Assembly (NCBI GenBank): GCA_964550565.1 | Contig: CAZKAI010000103.1 | Span: 1-13,885, forward strand | Source: Anaeroglomus sp964550565 | Lineage (GTDB): Bacteria > Planctomycetota > Phycisphaerae > Sedimentisphaerales > Anaerohalosphaeraceae | DNA: 13,885 bases | Direction of reading: 5' to 3' | Shown here: piece after piece, positions 1 to 6,028 of the stretch | How positions within the stretch are numbered: the first letter of the stretch is position 1 | Layout of the letters: every line of letters starts with the position of its first letter | Program-made: the position numbers and the translations under genes | Notes under the pieces: generated by a model | The model's database searches: none | What the model was told of the DNA's origin: nothing | The model's input: only the letters and a program-made list of their open reading frames with translations

Positions 1-62
1 GCTGACAATTTATTCTATAGTTATATCCGAAGAATTATTACATCAATTTACTATATCCATAT

Positions 63-998
63 TTATACCAAAAGATTATCTATTTTGCCATAATTTAAAT
101 ATCTATCAATCACTGCATCAATCCAACTATCACTTGTATTCTGTTTTATTGCCTGGGAAACTTCTTCCAAAGTCCAACTCTGGAATGTTTTATCATCACT
201 CAGGCACTGCTTATACTGCCCAACGGCCTGTTGGCAGTGGATATTGTCTTGCGGAAAGAGAAATACAAAAAATCCATCCTTAAAATCATCTTTGGGGGAA
301 CATAACAAGCTGCCTGCCAACAGATGATCTCTCCATATCTGCTCAAGGGGAGATTGCTGAAGAGCATTCAAACATTCTTCTTTAAAACAGCTCATTTTTG
401 AAGCAACTTCAAAATACCTCTTTTTAATCTCCGCAGGCTTGTTTAGGAGATTTTCATGGTATTTCACTTCAATTCCAATAAATCCCTTTTCATTCCTACG
501 ATTCAGGTATTCGACATACACATCAAACGCAGAACTATCCCCGGTGTACGCTGTATCGCCTCTGCCGGGAGAATGCTCAAATTCAATACATAGGACTTTA
601 TACACTCGCTGCGGACACAATTGCTTAAAGACATTGGTGGCAAGCTCTAAATCCTGCTGCAACTCGGCGAATAAATTAAAACATAAGGGCTGACTCGAAA
701 GAAGATTATTGAAGATTCTTGGCTTGCCATATAATTTACCCACATTTGAGGGATTCATGACTTCTTTTTTTACAACGTCTTTGATGGTATCGGATAGATA
801 GTTGCTCAGGGTTTCTTTGGCCCAGGGCATGGGTAGAAGGTTGCCCAATGGCCTGCCTCTAAACAGTCCCGGATCATAGCCTTTTTCTGCTCTCCATAAG
901 GATTGGAGGAGACGGGCTTTTCTTTGAAAATCGCTGATATCGACCTTCTCAAAAGCAAGATAGGATATTGCAAGCTGGTCAAGAGCACTATTCAGCAT
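63..998 (-). CDS. PD-(D/E)XK nuclease-like protein, PGN_0703-type putative restriction endonuclease
   Basis: Encodes 311 residues. The central part carries a PD-(D/E)XK-type core: an acidic strand around residues 138-141 (IEFE), an acidic residue in SAFDVYVEY (D159), then GIEVKYHE, where E177-V-K179 is the E-x-K signature. A conserved-looking segment LEQIWRDHLLAGSLL follows at about 218-232. This arrangement matches my memory of the family annotated as PGN_0703 putative restriction endonucleases; I could not search for it. The inferred role is DNA cleavage in host defence, in the cytoplasm. No methyltransferase partner lies beside it. The ATG at 998 is preceded by AGGA with 8-base spacing, and the gene starts 23 bases after the stop of the 55-residue gene upstream, so the two are probably co-transcribed. 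Nothing recognisable follows it in the last 62 bases. The nuclease fold is fairly secure; the exact family and target are less so. Confidence 0.7.
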   Translation of the reverse strand: MLNSALDQLAISYLAFEKVDISDFQRKARLLQSLWRAEKGYDPGLFRGRPLGNLLPMPWAKETLSNYLSDTIKDVVKKEVMNPSNVGKLYGKPRIFNNLLSSQPLCFNLFAELQQDLELATNVFKQLCPQRVYKVLCIEFEHSPGRGDTAYTGDSSAFDVYVEYLNRRNEKGFIGIEVKYHENLLNKPAEIKKRYFEVASKMSCFKEECLNALQQSPLEQIWRDHLLAGSLLCSPKDDFKDGFFVFLFPQDNIHCQQAVGQYKQCLSDDKTFQSWTLEEVSQAIKQNTSDSWIDAVIDRYLNYGKIDNLLV

Positions 999-1021
999 TA
1001 AAGCTATCCTGTTTTAAACAA

Positions 1022-1189
1022 TTATTCAGACCAGTACCAGACGGTGACGATGCCATCGGAATGGTCGTCTGAGTGAGAGATACCGATAAGACGGTCTTTG
1101 CCGATTTGGGAGGCAAACTCGGCCGCTCGGGCAAATAAGGATTGCCAAGTGGAAAACAATCCGCGAAAGACTTCAAATTTGACCTGCAT
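1022..1189 (-). CDS. Small conserved-looking protein, 55 residues, function unknown
   Basis: A short gene read directly from the sequence. The product begins MQVKFEVFRGLFSTW and ends ISHSDDHSDGIVTVWYWSE. The start ATG at 1187-1189 has a strong AGGAG (1196-1200) six bases upstream, and the stop is 23 bases before the next gene. It has no signal peptide or membrane segment. The C-terminal half looks like strand, acidic loop, strand (residues 33-54). The pattern ISHS followed by an acidic loop and VTVWYW resembles small conserved hypothetical proteins I remember from several bacterial phyla, but I know no function. A longer overlapping frame at 988-1176 lacks a ribosome binding site and is judged a shadow. 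Its position between two nuclease genes could mean an accessory or antitoxin-like role, which is only a guess. Confidence concerns the gene being real. Confidence 0.72.
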   Translation of the reverse strand: MQVKFEVFRGLFSTWQSLFARAAEFASQIGKDRLIGISHSDDHSDGIVTVWYWSE

Positions 1190-1195
1190 AATGAA

Positions 1196-1200
1196 CTCCT
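1196..1200 (-). promoter_or_regulatory. Ribosome binding site of the 55-residue gene
   Basis: AGGAG on the minus strand, six bases before the ATG at 1189. It decides between this small gene and the overlapping frame at 988-1176, which has no comparable site. Confidence 0.6.
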
Positions 1201-1239
1201 TTTCTATTTAAGGGATTTCATGAGTTTACTATAACTTGT

Positions 1240-1245
1240 ATTATA
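1240..1245 (-). promoter_or_regulatory. Possible -10 element before the 55-residue gene
   Basis: A perfect TATAAT on the minus strand, about 50 bases upstream of the ATG at 1189, in the 69-base gap after the GIY-YIG gene. The hexamer 17 bases further upstream is TAGTAA, a poor -35. The local sequence is A+T-rich, so a chance match is possible. Confidence 0.3.
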
Positions 1246-1258
1246 ATAGTGTTTCTGC

Positions 1259-2071
1259 TTAATTACTATTTAATCCATATTCGCGTGTCAATAAGACATT
1301 TTTCCAATAGCACTCTCTATTTATGATATAGTCATTACTGGAATTTAAGTCACAGACCTCAAGAATAGAGTATTGAAAATTATCCACATAAATCTTACTT
1401 TTTTTGCTTAATAGCAGACGAAGCTCCTTGTTTCCGCCGTGCCCAGTTTTTGCGTAGGCCATCCACCGCTGCCAGATTCCATCGCCTCCATAGGCACTAC
1501 CCACATAGGACCTGCCAGTTTTGGTATCAGTGATAAGATACACCCCTGACACGTTGCAAAGGGCCGAACGCCATGAAGGATTAGATTCACGAATAATTGT
1601 TCCTAAATTCCGATAAGACAATAGAACAGAATTATAACCTGGAAAATCACCAATCGTCATTATTTGATTCCGCAGTTCTGAAAGAAACAATCGATCCTCA
1701 TGCGATGGCCCTTTTAAATATGAGGCCCGGAATTTCTTGTCGAACTGGATAATTGCCTTGCCAGTCAAATGTTCCAACCCTTTGACTTCCACTGTCGAAT
1801 ACATGAAATGACGACGCCCTTTCCTAAGATAAGGCTTCACTCCTTTAACAGCATATACACCGGCAAAAAGCCAGCAATTATTTTCGAGATGGATGAGCGA
1901 CAACACATGTTTACATTGGAAGTTTTTCTGTGTTTGCTGTTCCTGCCATTTTTTAAATGTCCCCGCGAAATACGCATCTAATGGCGGATGGTCCTTGCCC
2001 GTAGCACAATGTATTTTATAGTCAAAGAGTTTAATACCTGCCATCGAAATCAGATCTATCAGTTTTATCAT
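1259..2071 (-). CDS. GIY-YIG nuclease family protein with an uncharacterised N-terminal region
   Basis: Encodes 270 residues. The C-terminal third is a GIY-YIG endonuclease domain: GVYLI at 176-180, SYVGSA at 188-193, then IWQRWMAY with R202 as the expected catalytic arginine, and GHGGNKEL at 210-217. NRECYWK at 251-257 provides the metal-binding glutamate E253, and GLNSN closes the protein. All signature residues are present, so the nuclease is probably active on DNA. Residues 1-170 contain no motif I recognise and may be a target-recognition or regulatory domain, possibly with restriction specificity. The ATG at 2071 follows AAGGA at about 11 bases. A 120-base gap separates it from the SIR2-like gene, so it may have its own promoter or be a distal part of that operon. 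Standalone GIY-YIG proteins of this type are often annotated simply as nuclease family members. The in vivo substrate is unknown. Confidence 0.8.
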   Translation of the reverse strand: MIKLIDLISMAGIKLFDYKIHCATGKDHPPLDAYFAGTFKKWQEQQTQKNFQCKHVLSLIHLENNCWLFAGVYAVKGVKPYLRKGRRHFMYSTVEVKGLEHLTGKAIIQFDKKFRASYLKGPSHEDRLFLSELRNQIMTIGDFPGYNSVLLSYRNLGTIIRESNPSWRSALCNVSGVYLITDTKTGRSYVGSAYGGDGIWQRWMAYAKTGHGGNKELRLLLSKKSKIYVDNFQYSILEVCDLNSSNDYIINRECYWKNVLLTREYGLNSN

Positions 2072-2191
2072 TCTATGTGATCCTTAAATTGAATAACACA
2101 TTCATGGACAATTGTATCTTTCTGACAATTTTCCTTTCAGCAGACTCCAATTGTTTAAATAACAGGTAAGATTTCTTTCCGAAACATTAAT

Positions 2192-3310
2192 CTAATCCTT
2201 CACGAACAATGATCTATTTCCTAATAAATGATATTTTGAAGTTATCTCTATCTTCTTTTCAAAATCAGAATAATTCTCATAAAGGCAGAATGTTGGAGAG
2301 TCTTGCTTATCACGAAACAGTTTACGAAATCGACTAATATAATCTTGGTTTAAGCCCTTTTTCTTTTCTCCTATAACGCTTGGATTTATAAGATTGACCT
2401 TCTTTAAAGAGGCCTTTCGAGCCTGACCTATCAACCACGACGCATAAAAGTCTGTCGGTGGTAAACTATATCCCCAGATAATAAGTTCTTCTGCCTCACT
2501 TAACTCCTTGGCAGCTACATTCCAAATGCGACGGATGGCTGGATATTGCCTGTAACTTTTATTTAAAACCGGCGGAATAATTAGATATCTCAATTGCTCA
2601 TGACAATCGGAACAAAAATATTGTTCGCCAAGAGCAAGAATTGGAAATACTTTGAGATAAGCTCTGCATTGTTCATTGGAACAATAGTACCAATCAATGG
2701 AACCATGCATTTTTAAATAAAAACCTTTTTTAGGACGCCATTCTTTATAGGGAAGTCCTATTGTGGTATAGGGCTCATTAAAAGACTGAAAAGCAGAGAA
2801 TCCAAAAATAAGATTACGATAATAACCATGCGAGTCATTATCATGTATATAATAATAAGGCCTAGTAAGAATATCTTTTCGGTTGAATATATCATCTAAT
2901 AAAAGGTCCCAATTAAAATTAATAATCGTATCATCTTCTATATTAATTGTGGCTTTCAGGGTGTTATATTCACCCTCTTCGGGTTTTACTTGATCACCTA
3001 AACCAATCAAAACTTTCTGAATTAGGTCAAGAAACTGTTCACGAATATTAAACAACTTTGGAGACGAATTTCTTTCGATCTCAATTTCAAGATATGTTAG
3101 AATGGCTTCAATGTCTACATTATCCTCTTTTTTAAGAACATCTTTGCCAGTCGAATCTTTTATATAATCAACAACAGTCGTATATTCCCCGGCAAGATTA
3201 ATCGCTAATTCGTTATTTTTGGCAACCTTAAAAAAGGAATTGATGGTCGGAAATAAACCTTTGCTATGGCTAATCGAACTACCTGCTCCAAGTATAAAGA
3301 CTCGTTTCAT
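2192..3310 (-). CDS. SIR2-like protein with embedded zinc ribbon, probable NAD-consuming defence effector
   Basis: Encodes 372 residues. The N-terminus has the Rossmann nucleotide-binding loop FILGAGSS (5-12). NFNWD at 131-135 matches the SIR2 asparagine motif (N133), and MHGSIDW at 201-207 supplies the SIR2 catalytic histidine H202. Directly after it come C210, C215, C233 and C236, in the CxxxxC and CxxC spacing of a zinc ribbon. ELIIWGYSLPPTD at 275-287 is typical of the SIR2-like family found in phage defence. In that wider family SIR2 domains degrade NAD during infection, while classical members are deacetylases; the defence context favours the first. There is no SLOG, STING or nucleotide-sensing domain, so the trigger is not visible. 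The ATG at 3310 has AGGAG seven bases upstream and lies 30 bases after the preceding gene, so it is the third gene of the protease/membrane-protein operon. The fold is confident; the enzymatic activity is inferred. Confidence 0.82.
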   Translation of the reverse strand: MKRVFILGAGSSISHSKGLFPTINSFFKVAKNNELAINLAGEYTTVVDYIKDSTGKDVLKKEDNVDIEAILTYLEIEIERNSSPKLFNIREQFLDLIQKVLIGLGDQVKPEEGEYNTLKATINIEDDTIINFNWDLLLDDIFNRKDILTRPYYYIHDNDSHGYYRNLIFGFSAFQSFNEPYTTIGLPYKEWRPKKGFYLKMHGSIDWYYCSNEQCRAYLKVFPILALGEQYFCSDCHEQLRYLIIPPVLNKSYRQYPAIRRIWNVAAKELSEAEELIIWGYSLPPTDFYASWLIGQARKASLKKVNLINPSVIGEKKKGLNQDYISRFRKLFRDKQDSPTFCLYENYSDFEKKIEITSKYHLLGNRSLFVKD

Positions 3311-3340
3311 ATATTCTCCTTCATTCCGCTATTTAAGGTA

Positions 3341-3622
3341 TTACTTTTTTGGCGTTGCCATTTTCTTGTATAACCGAAACACTCCATATCCCAAAGCACA
3401 TCCTGCTAATGGAGCAATGGCGACTATACCTATCCCAGCGGCCATGCCTCCACCGATAATACTCCCAACGGTTGCTAAACCGGATGTCATAGCAGCAGCA
3501 CCAGCCGTCCCAGCAGCCGCTCCTGCAGCAACTCCAGAAGCAGCCGCAGTTGCTCCAGCAACACCTCCTGCCACAGTGGAAACAGCGGCACCAAAACCTG
3601 ATATTCTATTAGCATTCGCCAT
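3341..3622 (-). CDS. Small glycine/alanine-rich membrane protein with glycine-zipper spacing, candidate pore former
   Basis: Encodes 93 residues, dominated by Gly and Ala. After a short polar N-terminus (MANANRISG) there are two long apolar stretches, about residues 11-47 and 49-83. Glycines recur at three- and four-residue spacing (G19/G20/G23, G30/G34/G38, G53/G57, G74/G78), the pattern that packs membrane helices tightly. The C-terminus is basic (FRLYKKMATPKK). No signal peptidase site is visible. I recognise no family; the composition suggests an oligomerising membrane protein such as a holin-like or pore-forming effector, but this is inferred from composition alone. A clear AGGAG nine bases before the ATG and its position 36 bases after the CHAT-like gene and 30 before the SIR2-like gene argue that it is a translated member of that operon. 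It is far shorter than a bacterial gasdermin. It could be a protease substrate, which is unproven. Confidence 0.72.
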   Translation of the reverse strand: MANANRISGFGAAVSTVAGGVAGATAAASGVAAGAAAGTAGAAAMTSGLATVGSIIGGGMAAGIGIVAIAPLAGCALGYGVFRLYKKMATPKK

Positions 3623-3658
3623 TTTCGTTCTCCTTGTTTGATTTCGGTCGTAGCCCGC

Positions 3659-4261
3659 TTAATAAAGTTTTTGAGGGGAAACAGGGAAAATACAAAAAGG
3701 TATTTTTATATTATCATTTAGCTCTGGCTTTAATATTTTATGCAGCATCGCAACATCAGAAGCGTAATGTTTTTGTTCTTGCATTTTATTTAACAGAGTT
3801 TCGAATCCCACCTCAATATCACATTGGCATATTTCTACGTTAGGTTGTGGTGCAATACAGGCCATTGCACCTGCTTCATTGCAAATCCATTCTGCTAAAT
3901 CGTTGGTCCCTAAATAACACACACCAAAAAGACACAACTTATCGTCAACCTTGCCTTCCAATGCAGCTTTTAGTTCATGGTATCTTAAATAACCATCATC
4001 ATAAAGGAATGGCAAATTATCAGATTTGCCACCGTGCGCAATAAGAACAAGAACATTAAATGAATCCTTCTTCTGATGAATCACTTTTGTCAAAGTCTTA
4101 AAATTAGGTACATCATGATTGCCTACGACTTTTACGTCACGTTTGAGCCCATATACTAATCCATCCGCAGTGTCTTTGCCGACTTGGTCCTCTGTTGAAT
4201 GCAGAATGAGGACTTTCACATCTTCGCCTGCGGGCTTAAACACTAAATCAACGTTACACAT
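3659..4261 (-). CDS. Caspase/CHAT-like cysteine protease, minimal single-domain form
   Basis: Encodes 200 residues. The strand VKVLILHSTEDQ (15-26) opens a caspase-like fold. FNVLVLIAHGG at 68-78 carries the catalytic histidine H76, and KLCLFGVCYLG at 108-118 carries the catalytic cysteine C115, each after a hydrophobic strand as expected for caspase and CHAT peptidases. The acidic segment EICQCDIEVGFETLL near 143-157 may belong to the substrate pocket. There is no repeat, TPR, WD40 or NTPase region, so this is essentially a bare peptidase domain. In related defence systems such proteases activate a partner by cleavage; here the partner would plausibly be the membrane protein or SIR2-like protein encoded just downstream. 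The ATG at 4261 follows GGAG with suitable spacing. It is the first gene of the operon, 87 bases after hsdS. The fold is fairly secure by motif; the substrate is unknown. Confidence 0.78.
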   Translation of the reverse strand: MCNVDLVFKPAGEDVKVLILHSTEDQVGKDTADGLVYGLKRDVKVVGNHDVPNFKTLTKVIHQKKDSFNVLVLIAHGGKSDNLPFLYDDGYLRYHELKAALEGKVDDKLCLFGVCYLGTNDLAEWICNEAGAMACIAPQPNVEICQCDIEVGFETLLNKMQEQKHYASDVAMLHKILKPELNDNIKIPFCIFPVSPQKLY

Positions 4262-4329
4262 AATATTTCTCCTTTTTATTGAATAATAGTTATACCCTTA
4301 TAATTCTATGGCATTATGAAAAATCCTTC

Positions 4330-4344
4330 TTTTTTTTAAAAAAA
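4330..4344. repeat. T8/A7 palindromic tract between hsdS and the protease operon
   Basis: Eight T followed by seven A on the plus strand, in the 87-base gap directly after the hsdS stop. It can pair with itself, but it has no G:C pairs and no loop, so it is a poor candidate for an intrinsic terminator and more like a bent A-tract. TATAAG and TATAAC sequences nearer the protease gene could act as -10 elements, but I found no convincing -35. Confidence 0.4.
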
Positions 4345-4348
4345 TATT

Positions 4349-6028
4349 TTATCCGGCCAAGAGGTGATGGATGGTGGAGGCGGCTAGTTGCTGGGCTTGG
4401 GTGCGGGCGGATTCGATCTGCTCCTGTAATTGGTCGCACAGGGCCATCAGTTTGTCCACCTTGGCTACAATGCGTTTTTGTTCAGATTCTGGAGGTAAAG
4501 CAATTAAAATCGAGTTCATTTTTGCTTGGTTCATTTTAGGCTGTGCAGTTCCTGTCACATAAGGCTTTAAATCAATAGCATTAATATGTAATTCTATAAA
4601 TCTAAGCACGTCATAGTTAAGGCCATCGAGGACATGGGCATGGTTATTTACCCAATACTTGCCCTTGGCTATAAATGCGATTGGAGTTGATCGGTTGATT
4701 AGATTAGCACCATCTTCACCAATAAGTAGAAGCGGTTTGTCGAAAAGGTAATCGTCAATATGGTCTATTATGCCGGAAGCACCATAATAGTCATAATCTC
4801 CCTTTCGATCCTCCCTTTGAGTTTTGGACAAGGGAATGCGTTCGCTATCTCTGCATATAGTAATGTCACTGAATCTCGTCCACTGCCAGCCATGGGGTAA
4901 TTCAAACGGAATTTCGTCGTCAGTAATTTGCGGCAGAGGATTTTCTTTTTTAAGTTTGCCTTCTTTGATTAGTTTGGCTTTTTCGGCCTGGATTTTTTCG
5001 AGGAGCTTTTCTGCCGGTTCATCTTTGGGGTCCTGGGGAACTAACTTGCCCTGGACGGCTAATTGCAGGATCGCCTGGCGGAGTTTTTCGACGGCTTCGC
5101 TGTCGTTGTACAGGAGACTGAAATTGTCGCAGATGAGTTTCCAGTTTTTTGCAAACTCCTTTTCACTTTGGGCGGTCAATAGATGATGAATCGCCGAGTC
5201 GTTTAACTGCCGATGGGTATCTTGGCACTGCTGCAACTGTTGCTCTAACGTATCACATAAGGCCATCAACTGGTCCACCTTGGCCACAATCCGCTTCTGT
5301 TCGGCAAGAGGTGGCATGGGGATTGTGAAGTACTGAAGTTTATTTTTGCTCAATCCCTCACGTGACATGCCAACTTGAACATTCATAATAAGATTGTAAA
5401 TGTATGGAGATATTATACATTTATGCAGGTAATGCCGTATTTGGTCATCTACAGGTCTGATTATTGATACATGTTGACTTACATTGCCATCTTCAAAATT
5501 ATCGGGTACTAAACAGGACCGAGCAATTGATGCACCTGTAATATTTAGTAGAATATCACCAGCAGATATCGCAGTACCAGACATTTTCATATGGACATTT
5601 GGAGTGATATAAGCCACATCGTCGAGACGTAAACCATCGTTGTAAACATTTTGAGAACGTAAAAACTTTATTCCATCATCCACATAAACAGATTTACCCC
5701 CTCGGGGAGTACTTCCTGACCCAATTTTTTTCGTTATGCCCCCAAGTCTTGCCCATTGCCACCCTTTGGGAAGGCCGAAAGGGACTTCTTCATCTTTGAT
5801 AGAGGGTAAGGGATTTTCTTTTTTGAGTTTGCCTTCCTTAATAAGTTTGTTTTTTTCTCTCTCTATTTTTTCCAACAACACTGACGCCGGTTCATCATTT
5901 GGGTTCTGCGGCACGAGCTTGCCTTGGACGGCCAATTGTAGAATCAATTCACGCAGTTTGGCGATGCCTTCCGATGAAGTGGCCAAAGTGGTGAAGTTTT
6001 CGGCAAAAAGTTTAACGGCTGCGTTCAT
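4349..6028 (-). CDS. hsdS: Type I restriction-modification system specificity subunit HsdS
   Basis: Encodes 559 residues with the expected pseudo-twofold design. Each half has a helical segment (KLRxxILQLAVQGKLVPQ, then KLIKEGKLKKENPLP), a target-recognition domain opening with LPxGWQW (86-91 and 377-382), and a conserved coil beginning PP..EQKRIVAKVDxLMALCD (239-259 and 512-532). The two recognition domains, about 92-238 and 384-511, differ from each other, as expected for a bipartite asymmetric DNA target. HsdS joins two HsdM subunits into the methylase and brings HsdR to DNA. The ATG overlaps the hsdM stop as ATGA, so translation is coupled. The length is at the upper end for the family, because of the extra helical segment ahead of each recognition domain. 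No truncation or frameshift is seen. The target sequence cannot be read from the gene. Confidence 0.93.
   Translation of the reverse strand: MNAAVKLFAENFTTLATSSEGIAKLRELILQLAVQGKLVPQNPNDEPASVLLEKIEREKNKLIKEGKLKKENPLPSIKDEEVPFGLPKGWQWARLGGITKKIGSGSTPRGGKSVYVDDGIKFLRSQNVYNDGLRLDDVAYITPNVHMKMSGTAISAGDILLNITGASIARSCLVPDNFEDGNVSQHVSIIRPVDDQIRHYLHKCIISPYIYNLIMNVQVGMSREGLSKNKLQYFTIPMPPLAEQKRIVAKVDQLMALCDTLEQQLQQCQDTHRQLNDSAIHHLLTAQSEKEFAKNWKLICDNFSLLYNDSEAVEKLRQAILQLAVQGKLVPQDPKDEPAEKLLEKIQAEKAKLIKEGKLKKENPLPQITDDEIPFELPHGWQWTRFSDITICRDSERIPLSKTQREDRKGDYDYYGASGIIDHIDDYLFDKPLLLIGEDGANLINRSTPIAFIAKGKYWVNNHAHVLDGLNYDVLRFIELHINAIDLKPYVTGTAQPKMNQAKMNSILIALPPESEQKRIVAKVDKLMALCDQLQEQIESARTQAQQLAASTIHHLLAG
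4877..5092 (-). repeat. hsdS internal repeat, second copy
   Basis: Codes for residues 313-384, which are closely similar to residues 23-93 of the same protein, a spacing of 290 residues. The nucleotide sequences are clearly related but diverged, so the duplication is not recent. Confidence 0.7.
5750..5962 (-). repeat. hsdS internal repeat, first copy
   Basis: Codes for residues 23-93, the N-terminal member of the pair. A shorter repeat pair marks the two conserved coils at about 5243-5314 and 4424-4495. Such direct repeats are where recognition domains can be exchanged between hsdS genes. Confidence 0.7.

Noticed and set aside
988..1176. 62-residue minus-strand open frame overlapping the start of the PD-(D/E)XK gene
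   Set aside because: It has no ribosome binding site, and the +1-shifted frame at 1022-1189 has AGGAG, a sensible protein composition and clean spacing.
3341..3622. Gasdermin homologue as the pore partner of the protease
   Set aside because: At 93 residues, nearly all Gly/Ala and apolar, it is much too short and lacks the mixed beta-sheet composition of bacterial gasdermins.
3219..3641. 140-residue plus-strand open frame rich in Pro and Ala
   Set aside because: It is the mirror image of the Gly/Ala-rich gene, whose GC-rich codons keep the opposite frame open; there is no ribosome site.
4327..4350. Intrinsic terminator after hsdS
   Set aside because: The palindrome is only T8/A7 with no G:C stem or loop, so it would not form a stable terminator hairpin.
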